Source of the DNA: Verrucomicrobiota bacterium
GTDB taxonomy: Bacteria; Verrucomicrobiota; Verrucomicrobiia; Opitutales; Opitutaceae
Direction of reading: 5' to 3'
NCBI GenBank assembly: GCA_023430565.1
Contig: JAEZAD010000055.1
Span: forward strand, 1 to 42,279
DNA length: 42,279 nucleotides
Below the pieces are notes generated by a model. The model did not search any database, had not been told where the DNA came from, and saw only the letters and a list, made by a program, of their open reading frames with translations. The translations under genes were made by a program, and so were the position numbers. Below are positions 33,473-42,251 of the stretch, in pieces. How positions within the stretch are numbered: the stretch's first letter is position 1; each line of letters begins with the position of its first letter.

Positions 33473-34141
33473 ATGCAACCCGCGCCGCGCCCCGCCATCC
33501 GCGTGCTCATCGTCGATGACAGCACCTTGGTGCGCGAGGGTCTGCGCGTCGTCCTCGCCAGTCACACCGGCGAGCGAAAGATCGAAGTAATCGACGAAGC
33601 CGGCTCCGTCTCCACCGGCGTCGAGGCCGCCCGCCGCCTCAAACCCGACGTCGCCCTGCTCGACATCCGTCTGCCCGACGGCTCCGGCGTCGACGCCTGC
33701 CGCCAGATCCTCGCCCGCTCGCCCGACACGCGCATCATCATGCTCACCTCCATGGCCGAGGATTCCATCGTCATGGAAGCGATCCGCGCCGGCGCGCACG
33801 GGTATCTGTTAAAGGAGATCGACGGTCATGGCCTGGTCAGCGCGATCTGCGATGTCGCCGCCGGCAAATCCATCCTCGATCCCGCGATCACCGCCCGTGT
33901 GATGCACATGGCCCGCAACCGCGACGCCGCCGCCGATCCCCTCGCCAGCCTCTCGCCGCAGGAGAAAAAAATCATCGGTCTCATCGCCGAGGGCTGCACC
34001 AACAAGGAAGCCGCCCAGCGCCTCGGTCTCAGCGAGAAGACCGTGAAAAACTACCTCAGCACCGTCTTCGAAAAGCTCCACGTTTCCAGCCGCGCCCAAG
34101 CCGCCGCCCTCTACGCCAAACAAATGGGTGCTCAACAATAG
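33473..34141 (+). CDS. NarL/LuxR-type response regulator
   Basis: A 222-residue two-component regulator. The receiver domain (about residues 9-125) has acidic residues Asp15/Asp16, phospho-acceptor Asp64 (LLDIRLPDG), Thr/Ser in MLTSMAED and Lys in GYLLKEID. The C-terminal LuxR HTH is LSPQEKKIIGLIAEGCTNKEAAQRLGLSEKTVKNYLSTVFEKL (about 156-199). ATG 33473 directly precedes the receiver. No histidine kinase is adjacent. It is 88 bp upstream of the prepilin cluster on the same strand, so it may regulate that cluster, which is inference from position only. Confidence 0.95.
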   Translation: MQPAPRPAIRVLIVDDSTLVREGLRVVLASHTGERKIEVIDEAGSVSTGVEAARRLKPDVALLDIRLPDGSGVDACRQILARSPDTRIIMLTSMAEDSIVMEAIRAGAHGYLLKEIDGHGLVSAICDVAAGKSILDPAITARVMHMARNRDAAADPLASLSPQEKKIIGLIAEGCTNKEAAQRLGLSEKTVKNYLSTVFEKLHVSSRAQAAALYAKQMGAQQ

Positions 34142-34192
34142 GGCCGGGCGGCCCTAGCAATTCAGGGACCTTAAGGCGGGTCTCCGGTCCCT
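34139..34192 (+). promoter_or_regulatory. Two stem-loops between the regulator and the prepilin cluster
   Basis: TAGGGCC (34139-34145), loop GGGC, GGCCCTA (34150-34156) starts in the regulator stop codon. It is followed by AGGGACC (34164-34170) pairing with GGTCCCT (34186-34192). Neither has a clear T-tract. They may end regulator transcription, protect the mRNA, or serve as operators for the downstream operon. Confidence 0.4.
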
Positions 34193-34195
34193 TCT

Positions 34196-34222
34196 TAAGT
34201 AATCGACCGGAGTTTACGATAA
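34196..34222 (+). promoter_or_regulatory. Possible sigma-28-like promoter of the prepilin cluster
   Basis: TAAGTAAT (34196-34203), an 11-bp spacer, then TACGATAA (34215-34222). The second element matches six of eight positions of the FliA/WhiG-type consensus GCCGATAA and the spacing is exact; the first matches only four of eight of TAAAGTTT. A start about 6-7 bp downstream would make the first prepilin mRNA nearly leaderless. Confidence 0.3.
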
Positions 34223-34229
34223 GGGACAA

Positions 34230-34871
34230 ATGAGCCCCCGGTCCCTCCGCTGCTCTGCCGCGCGAAAAAACCCCGCGCGCGCCATGACCCTCATCGAGGT
34301 CATGGTCGCCATGTCGCTTCTCGCGATGGGCCTCCTCGCCTTTCTCGGCACGTTCATCCAGTCCCGCCGCGTCACCGAATCCAGCGTGCTCCACGCCGCC
34401 GCCAGCAGTCTCGTCTACGGCCTGATCGAACAAATCAAGGGACTCGATTACACCTCCGTGCCCAGCGGCAGCCCGCCGGAAATCCGGCTTCGGCTCACCC
34501 CCGACATCAACGTCGACGCCAACGGCGACGGCGAGCCCGACGGCATCGTCACCCTTCGCACCGTTTACACCCAGGCGCCCGGCACCCCGCGCGCCCCGGG
34601 CTCCACGCCCGCCGCCAGCGCCACCGCCGCCTCCCTAAACGCAATCGATAACATCATCGGGCCACTCCCGCTCTCCACCTCGCCCGGCACGAGTTCGCAG
34701 GACCTCCAGCTCAACCTCTGGATCTGGGTCGACGAAATCCCCGAGGTCACCCGCGACGTGAAGGACGTGAAACAGGTCACGATCGTCTACACCTACGAAT
34801 TCAACGACGGCAACCGCGTCCGCACCATCCGCGACCGCGAAGTCGTGCTCCGCACCCGCTTCGACCAATGA
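34230..34871 (+). CDS. PilV/GspI-like minor prepilin
   Basis: A 213-residue protein with a class III (type IV prepilin) leader: a basic pre-sequence to Ala18, then MTLIEVMVAMSLLAMGLLAFLGTF with Glu at +5 (residue 23). The residue before cleavage is Ala rather than the usual Gly. The mature part is a single hydrophobic helix followed by a soluble domain with acidic, Gly-rich loops (INVDANGDGEPDG) and a C-terminal beta region (VTIVYTYEFNDGNRVRTIRDREVVLRT). The AMTLIEVMVAM start is typical of PilV/GspI. First of three coupled pilin-like genes; it overlaps the next as ATGA. Confidence 0.85.
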   Translation: MSPRSLRCSAARKNPARAMTLIEVMVAMSLLAMGLLAFLGTFIQSRRVTESSVLHAAASSLVYGLIEQIKGLDYTSVPSGSPPEIRLRLTPDINVDANGDGEPDGIVTLRTVYTQAPGTPRAPGSTPAASATAASLNAIDNIIGPLPLSTSPGTSSQDLQLNLWIWVDEIPEVTRDVKDVKQVTIVYTYEFNDGNRVRTIRDREVVLRTRFDQ

Positions 34872-35608
34872 AAACGCCGTCCCGCGCCCCTCGCTCCCGC
34901 TCCGCCGGCTACACGATCACGGAAATCCTCGTCACCATGACGATCTCCGGCCTCGTCGCCGCCGGCACACTGAGCGTGTTCGTGATGGGCATGAAGGTCA
35001 TGTATCGCGACATCGAGCGGCTCAGCACCGACTCCACGCTGCGCCAGCTCACCCTCCACGTCGCCAAGGAGACCATCGATTCCACCGAATTCTTCCTCTT
35101 CCCCACCTACGAGTCGCTCGACGGCGCGGTCGACCTCGTAAACGACCTCTCGCCCCTCGACCCGGAAGAACCCGACGTCGGCGAACTCCAGCTCGCCTCC
35201 GGCGACTGCCTCGTCCTCGTCACCCGCGTCAACATCGACAACACCTCCAACGTCCGCCAGTGGCGCGTTTACTACCGTCCCGTCAAATCCGCCGCGACCC
35301 AGGGCCCGCTCCGCTATTTCGAAAGCCCCGACTACGGCGCCAACGGCACCGCCACCTCGCTTTCAGCCCTGGTCAACGCCGTGAACCTGAAGCAAAAGCC
35401 GGCTTTCCCCGGCTCGCGCGTCCTCGCCACCACGTCTCGCGGCCGCCCCAAATCCGGCGGCGGCTACTTCCCGGTCTTCTCCACCGAAGCCACCGTCCCC
35501 ACCGCCACCAACTACAGCATTTCGCTCAACATCGAGGTGATCAACGGCAAGGCCGAAAACCTCCTCTCCAGTTCCAGCTTCAACTACACGATCTCTCCCC
35601 GGAGGTAA
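34868..35608 (+). CDS. PulJ/GspJ-like minor prepilin
   Basis: A 246-residue prepilin-like protein: a short basic leader ending in Gly14, then YTITEILVTMTISGLVAAGTLSVFV with Glu at +5 (residue 19). The long soluble domain contains LRQLTLHVAKETIDS, as in GspJ/PilW, where this helix packs against partner pseudopilins. The late region is beta-rich (YFPVFSTEATVPTATNYSISLNIEVING). ATG 34868 overlaps the previous stop. By analogy it would sit in a minor-pilin tip complex with the PilV-like and the giant PilX/GspK-like proteins. Confidence 0.85.
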   Translation: MKTPSRAPRSRSAGYTITEILVTMTISGLVAAGTLSVFVMGMKVMYRDIERLSTDSTLRQLTLHVAKETIDSTEFFLFPTYESLDGAVDLVNDLSPLDPEEPDVGELQLASGDCLVLVTRVNIDNTSNVRQWRVYYRPVKSAATQGPLRYFESPDYGANGTATSLSALVNAVNLKQKPAFPGSRVLATTSRGRPKSGGGYFPVFSTEATVPTATNYSISLNIEVINGKAENLLSSSSFNYTISPRR

Positions 35609-35611
35609 GCC

Positions 35612-38600
35612 ATGCACCCGATCCGCTCCCGCTTCAGTTCGCCGCGCGGCTACGCGCTCTTGTCCGTCCTCATGTTCCTCGGCGTCATGGCGATCCTCAC
35701 CGCCAGCATGCTCAAATACAGCGCCAGCGAACGCCGCCTGAACGAGCGCAACCGCCTCGTCCTCCGCGCCCGCAACATGGCCGAAAACGTCGCCCTCTAC
35801 GCCTCCGAGCAGCTTACCACCAAACTCTACCGCCTCCGCAGCGCCACCCCGATGGCCTTCATGAGCGGCACCAACCAAATCTACCTCCCGCCCGACGACG
35901 TCCTCACCACCTCCTTCTCGACACCGTCCGACGTCGAAGTCCGCGCCGGCCTCACCGGCAACACCGGCCTCCTCTACGTCGACCCCAACGACCCCGCCAA
36001 CGCCAACGACCCCAGCGCCGGCCTCAGCGTCGATAAATCCACCGTCCCCATCATCGCCAAAGCCACCATGCGCCACTCCGCGCTCGGCGAGGTCACCGCC
36101 TATGCCCAGCAGGACCTCCAAATCGCGATGATCCCCCTCTTCCAGTTCGCGATCTTCTACAACATGGACATGGAGTTCGGCCCCGGCCCCGACATGGTCA
36201 TCAGCGGCCCCGTCCACACCAACGGCAACATGATCGCCCGCATCCAGACGGGCTTCAACAACACCCTCCAATTCAAGGAGCGCGTCACCGCCGTCGGCGG
36301 CCTCTACGCCAACACCGCCCACAAGGGCAAAACCTACATGGGCGACGGCGACGTCGACGCCGGCCCCGGCGGCACCGGCCCACTCTACTTCCAAAGCCCC
36401 TCCGGCACCGTCACCAACATCAAGACCAACGGCGGCACCTGGCGTGACCACAAATACGGCACCAACAACGAAACCTCCACCACCCGCAACCAGTTCAAAA
36501 CCTTCGCCAGCTCCACCTACAAGGGCAACCTCCGCACCAGCGCCCACGACGTCACCCCGCTCGAACTCCCCTCCATCGGCGGCTACAAGGAAACCGACGA
36601 CCCCACCACCCCCGAAGACGACACCGAAAACGGCCGCCAGCTCATCGAACCCCCCTCGCCCGCCGACACCGCCGACCTCGTCCAAGCCAAACTCTCCCGC
36701 CGCAGCGGACTCTACATCATCGTCAACCCCGACGACACCGACCGCACCGGCAAGATGCCCAACGGCGGCGACGTCCTCATGCGCGCGCGCTCCTACCGCG
36801 CCTTCCTCAACACCGTCCGCGACGACGGCAGCCACTCGATCCTCGAAGTCGTCCTCCCCGGCCAGCCCAGCTACGGCCCCCTCAACGCCAACCTCAACCT
36901 CTTGCCCAACGCCTACCGCACCGACACCTCCGTCGGCCCGAACCAACTGCTCCGCATCCCCCAAGGCGCCGCCCCGGACCTCGCCGATACCGGATACCCC
37001 AATCCCGCCGTCCCCACGTTCCCCAGCATCACGGATTCCTATTTTTACGACCTCCGCCGCGGCAAAGGCAGCAACGGATTCCCCTTCAACCGCCCCGGCT
37101 CCAACTTCGTTCCGCGCCCCATCGCCAAGATCGATTTCGACATGACGCGCTTCAAAATGTCCGTCGCGCGCACCCTCAACAACGCCACCACCGCCACCGT
37201 CTACAACCCCTCCCAGCCCAACGGCACCAACTGGAACCGCTCCATCCTCAACCCCTCCGCCAACCCCGCCGCCCACGGCCTCGGCCTCGGCGCCGCCTTC
37301 GACAATTTCACCTCCGTCAAGCTCGACATCGAATCCAAGGAAAAGCCCGGCAACGGCGTCATCAAGGAATACGACGGACGCTTCATCATCGCCGAATCCA
37401 CTGACGGCACCACCTGGACCGAACGCTACAAATCGACCTCCAACGAAAGCACCCGCGAACACGAAACCACACCCGGCACCAAATACGTCCGCGTCCGCCT
37501 CTACGAAGGCGGAGCCAACCCAACCTCGTCCGACGACGGCTCCAACGACGCCACCACCCGGATGATGGACGAGCAAATCTACACCCTCACCACGCCCGAC
37601 GGCACCAACGACGTCACCGCGACGCTGACCAACGACTACCACGTCATCGCCATCTCCGCCGGCGGCGCGCTGCCGAGCACCCACCTCGACAACGACGATT
37701 TTGACGGAGACCCCGAATTCGCCCACACCGACATGCGCGTCTTCGTCGGCGGCATCGAAGACACCTCCAACTGGTCCTTCGTCGTCACCGGCACCACCGG
37801 CGGCGCCTCCGGCTCTCTCGGCACCGGCACCTATGCCAACCGGTTCACCTGGGGCGACCTCACATCCGCCGGCGGAACCGTCACCATCACCGCCGCGAAA
37901 GGCACCGCCACCATTTCCAAAACCCTCCGCCTCGACCGCCAGGACAGCAAAGACCAGTTCGACACCCCGGCCCAGCAGTCCCGTTGGCTCTCCACCACCG
38001 TCACCGCCGCCGCCGATCCCTTCCGCCTCTACTTCGCCCCCTCGGACCCGACCGACCCCCGCATCGTTTCCGAACCCTCCGTCTTCGAAGTCGCCCCCAC
38101 CGACCTCGTCAGCCTCTCCAGCTCCAGCCCGTGGTTCGACGGCATCACCATCTACGTCCACTCCGTCGACGCCGAAAACAAGACCCAGTCCGGCGGTAAC
38201 CCCGTCCGCGTCGACTCCGGCGTCCGCCTCTGGAACGGCCGCGGCCCCATCGCCTCCCTCAACGGCGCCTCCTTCCCCGGCCGCACCGGCTTCAACTTCG
38301 CCAGCAACGACGCCGTTTATATCGTCGGCCACTTCAACGCCGACGGCTCCATCAACTCCAACGCCAACTCCACCGGCACCGGCGGCTACAGCGGCCGTTA
38401 CCCCGAATCCGCTTCCGAAATGCTCTGCGCCGTCATGGGCGATGCCATCACGCTCCTCTCCCAACCCGAATTCCGGAGCAACGGCGGCAACTACTACCAA
38501 AACGAAGGCTGGTCCGATAAATACAGCGCCCACCGCCGCCCCGGCAACTGGTCGAACTCCTGGCAGAGCAGCAATCCGAGCAACGGCAACAGCGTCGACG

Positions 38601-39055
38601 GCATCGCCACCTCCGTCGAACCCGCCGCCATGCCCAACCTCAGCACCGGCAGCGTCGCCGCCGCGCCCAACTCCGACACCAAGCTCCCGCCCACCGTCAC
38701 CGAAATCTCCACCTGTCTCCTCACCGGCATCGTCCGCACCACCACCGCGCAGACCAGCGGCGGCGTCCACAACTTCCCCCGCCTCCTCGAAAACTGGAAC
38801 GGCACCGGCCTCTACATCCGCGGCTCCATGGTCGCCATGTTTGAAAGCCAGGTCGCCACCGAACCGTGGAGCATCCGTTACTACCAGGGCGCCGGCCGTT
38901 ACTGGGGACTCCACCAAAACCTCCGCGCCGAAAACGGCGCCCACGACCTCCCGCTCGAACCCGTCGTCATCAACGCCCAGCGCATGCGCTACCGCGAACT
39001 CAGCCCTGCCGACTACACCGCCCAAAAAGCCGTCATCGAAGCCCTCCCGCACTGA
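35612..39055 (+). CDS. Giant PilX/GspK-like prepilin (1147 residues)
   Basis: Function not established. The N-terminus looks like a PilX/GspK prepilin: a basic leader to Gly13, then YALLSVLMFLGVMAILTASML, with Ser instead of Glu at +5, as in tip-located GspK. The helix SASERRLNERNRLVLRARNMAENVALYASEQL follows, as in PilX. The remaining roughly 1050 residues are Thr/Asn/Gly/Asp-rich and mainly beta, with an early segment (FQFAIFYNMDMEFGPGPDMVISGPVHTNGNM), an Ig-like middle (WSFVVTGTTGGASGSLGTGTYANRFTW) and a conserved-looking late segment (FNFASNDAVYIVGHFNADGSI). Usual PilX/GspK are 200-330 residues. A strong ribosome site (GGAGG at 35601, overlapping the previous gene's end) precedes ATG 35612. 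I infer a large tip adhesin or cargo. Confidence 0.85.
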   Translation: MHPIRSRFSSPRGYALLSVLMFLGVMAILTASMLKYSASERRLNERNRLVLRARNMAENVALYASEQLTTKLYRLRSATPMAFMSGTNQIYLPPDDVLTTSFSTPSDVEVRAGLTGNTGLLYVDPNDPANANDPSAGLSVDKSTVPIIAKATMRHSALGEVTAYAQQDLQIAMIPLFQFAIFYNMDMEFGPGPDMVISGPVHTNGNMIARIQTGFNNTLQFKERVTAVGGLYANTAHKGKTYMGDGDVDAGPGGTGPLYFQSPSGTVTNIKTNGGTWRDHKYGTNNETSTTRNQFKTFASSTYKGNLRTSAHDVTPLELPSIGGYKETDDPTTPEDDTENGRQLIEPPSPADTADLVQAKLSRRSGLYIIVNPDDTDRTGKMPNGGDVLMRARSYRAFLNTVRDDGSHSILEVVLPGQPSYGPLNANLNLLPNAYRTDTSVGPNQLLRIPQGAAPDLADTGYPNPAVPTFPSITDSYFYDLRRGKGSNGFPFNRPGSNFVPRPIAKIDFDMTRFKMSVARTLNNATTATVYNPSQPNGTNWNRSILNPSANPAAHGLGLGAAFDNFTSVKLDIESKEKPGNGVIKEYDGRFIIAESTDGTTWTERYKSTSNESTREHETTPGTKYVRVRLYEGGANPTSSDDGSNDATTRMMDEQIYTLTTPDGTNDVTATLTNDYHVIAISAGGALPSTHLDNDDFDGDPEFAHTDMRVFVGGIEDTSNWSFVVTGTTGGASGSLGTGTYANRFTWGDLTSAGGTVTITAAKGTATISKTLRLDRQDSKDQFDTPAQQSRWLSTTVTAAADPFRLYFAPSDPTDPRIVSEPSVFEVAPTDLVSLSSSSPWFDGITIYVHSVDAENKTQSGGNPVRVDSGVRLWNGRGPIASLNGASFPGRTGFNFASNDAVYIVGHFNADGSINSNANSTGTGGYSGRYPESASEMLCAVMGDAITLLSQPEFRSNGGNYYQNEGWSDKYSAHRRPGNWSNSWQSSNPSNGNSVDGIATSVEPAAMPNLSTGSVAAAPNSDTKLPPTVTEISTCLLTGIVRTTTAQTSGGVHNFPRLLENWNGTGLYIRGSMVAMFESQVATEPWSIRYYQGAGRYWGLHQNLRAENGAHDLPLEPVVINAQRMRYRELSPADYTAQKAVIEALPH

Positions 39056-39079
39056 TCGCCTCCATTCTCTCCAGTGAAG

Positions 39080-39098
39080 GCGCGGTGCCCCACCGCGC
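39080..39098. repeat. GC hairpin after the giant prepilin gene
   Basis: GCGCGGTG (39080-39087), loop CCC, CACCGCGC (39091-39098): a perfect 8-bp stem 25 bp past the stop codon. It resembles a REP-type element or a T-tract-less terminator. The rest of the 146-bp gap before purB shows no clear promoter. Confidence 0.5.
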
Positions 39099-39201
39099 AA
39101 TTCGCTCCGCTCCGCTTCCCGCCGCTCCGAATTCCTCGAGCCCCTCGCCCACTTTCCGTTCGCCATCGCGCAGCGCGATCCCGTATCTCTCCGCGCCTGC
39201 C

Positions 39202-40653
39202 GTGAACGAATCGCCCGCCGCCCCTTCCGCCTCCGCTCCCATCGTCAACGTCCTCGCCGAACGCTACGCGTCCGCCGCGATGAAGGACATCTGGTCCCAG
39301 ACCGGCCGGGTGAAACTCGAGCGCGATTTCTGGATCGCCGTCATGAAAGGCCAGCGCGACCTCGGCGTGCCCATCCCCGCCGAAGCCATCAAGGACTACG
39401 AGCGCGTCAAGGATACCATCGACCTCGCCTCGATCGATAAACGCGAACGCGTCACCCTCCACGACGTCAAAGCCCGCATCGAGGAATTCTCCGACCTCGC
39501 CAAGCGCCAGTTCATCCACCTCGGCCTCACCTCGCGCGACCTCACCGAAAACGTCGAGCAGCTCCAGATCTTCCGCGCGCTCAAAACCGTCCACTTCAAA
39601 TCCGCCGCCGCCCTCCTCGCCCTCGCCCGCCAAGCCGAGGCGCACCGCGATCTGATGATCACCGGTCGCACCCACAACGTCCCCGCGCAACCCACCACCC
39701 TCGGCAAACGCCTCGCGATGTTCGGCCAGGAGCTCCTCATCGCCTACACGCGGATCGACGAACTGCTCGCGCGTTATCCCGTGCGCGGACTGAAAGGCGC
39801 CGTCGGCACCCAGCTCGACCAGCTCACGCTCCTCGCCGGCAACGCCGACAAGGTCGACCAGCTCGAAACCCGCGTCCTCCGCCACCTCGGCTTCCGCGCC
39901 TCCCTCCTCGCCGTCGGCCAGGTGTATCCGCGCGGCTTGGACTTCGAGGTCGTCACCGCCCTTCATCAGCTCGCGTCCGCCGCCGCCAGCTTCGCCACGA
40001 CGCTCCGCCTGATGGCGGGCGCCGGCCTCCTCACCGAAGGATTTCAACCCGGCCAGGTCGGTTCCTCCGCCATGCCGCACAAGGTCAACGCGCGAAACTG
40101 CGAACGCATCTGCGGCTTCACCACCATCCTCGCCGGCTACGTCACCATGACCTCCGGCCTCGCCGGCCATCAGTGGAACGAAGGCGATGTCTCCTGCTCC
40201 GTCGTCCGCCGCGTCGCCCTCCCCGATGCCTTCTTCGCGATCGACGGCCTCCTCGAAACCTTCCTCACCGTCCTGCGCCAGATGGAGGTCTTCCCCGCCG
40301 CCATCGCCGCCGAAAACGAGCGCAACCTTCCGTTCCTCGCGACCACCACGATCCTGATGGAATCCGTGAAACGCGGCGCCGGCCGCGAAACCGCCCACGA
40401 AGCCATCAAGGAACACACGCTCTCCGCCGCGAAAGCCCTCCGCTCCGGCGGCGGCGACGCCGATCTGCTCTCCCGCCTCGCCGCCGACAAACGCCTCGGC
40501 CTCGGCAAAAAAGCGCTGCAGGCGATCCTCGCCGAAAACGCCCGCTTCGTCGGCGCCGCCCCGCACCAGGTCGACGCCTTCCTCGACGAGGTGAAGCCCC
40601 TCGCGAAAAAACACAAAGGCGCCGCCGACTACAAACCCGGCCGCCTCCTGTAG
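39202..40653 (+). CDS. purB: Adenylosuccinate lyase
   Basis: A 483-residue fumarase/aspartase-superfamily enzyme that releases fumarate in two steps of purine synthesis (SAICAR to AICAR, adenylosuccinate to AMP). Family blocks in order: VLAERYASAAMKDIWSQTGRVKLERDFW, HLGLTSRDLTENVEQLQ, MITGRTHNVPAQPTTLGKRLAMF, and the signature GSSAMPHKVNARNCERI with the catalytic loop Ser. The start is taken as GTG 39202. No ATG precedes the conserved VLAERY block closely, and the first ATG in the frame (AAMKDIW) would remove it. The frame is open further upstream, through the end of the prepilin gene, but that part is not protein-like. Confidence 0.95.
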   Translation: MNESPAAPSASAPIVNVLAERYASAAMKDIWSQTGRVKLERDFWIAVMKGQRDLGVPIPAEAIKDYERVKDTIDLASIDKRERVTLHDVKARIEEFSDLAKRQFIHLGLTSRDLTENVEQLQIFRALKTVHFKSAAALLALARQAEAHRDLMITGRTHNVPAQPTTLGKRLAMFGQELLIAYTRIDELLARYPVRGLKGAVGTQLDQLTLLAGNADKVDQLETRVLRHLGFRASLLAVGQVYPRGLDFEVVTALHQLASAAASFATTLRLMAGAGLLTEGFQPGQVGSSAMPHKVNARNCERICGFTTILAGYVTMTSGLAGHQWNEGDVSCSVVRRVALPDAFFAIDGLLETFLTVLRQMEVFPAAIAAENERNLPFLATTTILMESVKRGAGRETAHEAIKEHTLSAAKALRSGGGDADLLSRLAADKRLGLGKKALQAILAENARFVGAAPHQVDAFLDEVKPLAKKHKGAADYKPGRLL

Positions 40654-40972
40654 GCCGCCCGCTTGCGGGCGCTCCGGGACCGGTCGGTCGGGGGCGTCCC
40701 CGCCGAGCCGCCCGTGCGCGACCGCACTCCCCTTTTTCGCCGCATCCTCGGAACCACCCACCCCGCTCGCCGCACTGTGCTCGCCTCCATGATCGCGAGC
40801 CCTCCAGCTTCCGTTCACGCGTTCTCCGCCACCGCGTTCGCCCCTTTTCAGGTCGCTGCAATCGGACATTTTCCGTGCCGCCACCACCGCGGAAATTTGA
40901 GTTTGCATCCCCCCTTCGCGAGGCGCTTCCTTGCCCGTTCACGTTGTTTCCAACCCTTTACAAACATCCGTC
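40654..40972. repeat. Intergenic region with hairpin and dispersed repeat, promoter of pfp
   Basis: No gene is seen in these 319 bp. Directly after purB there is a tight hairpin CGCCCGC-TT-GCGGGCG (40656-40671). It is followed by a copy of the dispersed repeat that also forms the end of the exporter gene: 40693-40713 is identical to 4917-4937 and the flanks are similar. The right half is less GC-rich and presumably carries the phosphofructokinase promoter. CCCTTTACAAAC at about 40954 is the most promoter-like stretch but I cannot define a pair. Confidence 0.6.
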
Positions 40973-42229
40973 ATGGCTGAACTCGTAGGAAATGTCTTGG
41001 TGGGCCAGTCCGGTGGCCCCACCGCCGTCATCAACGCCAGCGTCGCCGGCATCGTCGCCGAGGCGCTCAACCACGAGTGCATCGAAGAGATCTATGGCGC
41101 GTTGAACGGCGTCCTCGGCATCCTCAACGAAGACCTCATCGACCTCGCCTCCGAATCCCAGCAGCAGATCCGCGCCCTCAAACACACGCCCGGCGCCGCC
41201 CTCGGCACCTGCCGCTACAAACTCAAGAAACAGTCCGATTTCGAACGCGTCCTCGAGGTCTTCAAGGCCCACAACATCCGCTACTTCTTCTACATCGGCG
41301 GCAACGACTCCCAGGACACCGCGGACAAAATCTCCAAGCTCGCCCAGGAGCAAAACTACGAGCTCCGCGTCATCGGCGTCCCGAAGACGATCGATAACGA
41401 TCTTCCGATCACCGATCACACGCCCGGCTACGGCAGCGTCATCAAATACACCGCCACCACCATCCGTGAGCTCGCCTGCGACCACGAAGCCATGGGCCAG
41501 GGCGACCTCGTTTCGATCGTCGAAGTCATGGGCCGCTCCGCCGGCTGGATCGCCGCCGGCGCCGCCCTCGCCAAACGCCGCGACCACCCGCACGACCCGC
41601 CGCACCTCATCTATCTCCCCGAGATTTCCTTCGATCAAAACAAGTGCCTCGAGGACATCCGCCGCATTCTCAAGCGCGAGAAATACTGCATGATCGTCGT
41701 CGGCGAAGGCCTCATCGACGCCGATGGCAACTACGTCGCCGCCGATGCCGCCACCGACGCCTTCGGCCACGCCCAACTCGGCGGCGCCGGCGACTACCTC
41801 AAGGAGCTCGTCGAACAAAATCTCCCCGGCGTCAAAGCCCGCGTCGCCAAGCCCGGCATCATCCAGCGCGCCGCCGCCCACGCCGGCTCCAAGACCGATT
41901 CCGACGAAGCCTTCCTCGCCGGCCAGGCCGCCGTCGAAGCCGCCATCGACGGCCAGACCGACAAGATGATCACGCTCCTCCGCGGCGACTCCGATCACTA
42001 CACCGTCGAAACCGGACTCGCGCCGCTCAGCGACATCGCCAACGGCGTGAAAAAACTCCCGCGCGAGTGGATCAACGAAGACGGCACCAGCATGAACTTC
42101 CAGTTCCTCCGCTATGCCCAGCCGCTCATCCAGGGCGAAAACACGATTCCTTACGAAAACGGCGTCCCCGTCTTCGCCCGCCTCGACAAGGTCCGCGTCG
42201 ACAAAGTCCTCCCCGCCTTCGCCGGCTGA
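40973..42229 (+). CDS. pfp: Pyrophosphate-dependent 6-phosphofructokinase
   Basis: A 418-residue phosphofructokinase: fructose 6-phosphate to fructose 1,6-bisphosphate. GQSGGPTAVINAS (11-23) opens the fold. The donor-site motif is YIGGNDSQDT with Asp112 where ATP enzymes have Gly, and VPKTIDNDLP (136-145) has Lys138 in place of the ATP-type Gly. These two changes mark PPi as phosphoryl donor and make the reaction reversible. VEVMGRSAGWIAAGAALA (the substrate site MGR) and VGEGLID follow. ATG 40973 starts just before the fold; an upstream GTG/ATG extension lacks support. It ends with a strong terminator as a single-gene unit. Confidence 0.96.
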   Translation: MAELVGNVLVGQSGGPTAVINASVAGIVAEALNHECIEEIYGALNGVLGILNEDLIDLASESQQQIRALKHTPGAALGTCRYKLKKQSDFERVLEVFKAHNIRYFFYIGGNDSQDTADKISKLAQEQNYELRVIGVPKTIDNDLPITDHTPGYGSVIKYTATTIRELACDHEAMGQGDLVSIVEVMGRSAGWIAAGAALAKRRDHPHDPPHLIYLPEISFDQNKCLEDIRRILKREKYCMIVVGEGLIDADGNYVAADAATDAFGHAQLGGAGDYLKELVEQNLPGVKARVAKPGIIQRAAAHAGSKTDSDEAFLAGQAAVEAAIDGQTDKMITLLRGDSDHYTVETGLAPLSDIANGVKKLPREWINEDGTSMNFQFLRYAQPLIQGENTIPYENGVPVFARLDKVRVDKVLPAFAG

Positions 42230-42251
42230 GGAAAGCTACATCCCTCTTTTC

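Noticed and set aside
35363..39166. A 1267-codon open frame antisense to the giant prepilin gene, and similar long antisense frames over addA/addB and elsewhere
   Set aside because: They mirror real genes whose third codon positions are almost always C or G, which removes stop codons from the opposite strand. Their translations are Gly/Val/Asp/Glu-rich without domains.
38866..39201. Upstream extension of purB into the end of the prepilin gene
   Set aside because: The sequence is Arg/Pro-rich out-of-frame translation of the upstream gene and of a GC hairpin. The PurB family begins close to the VLAERY block.
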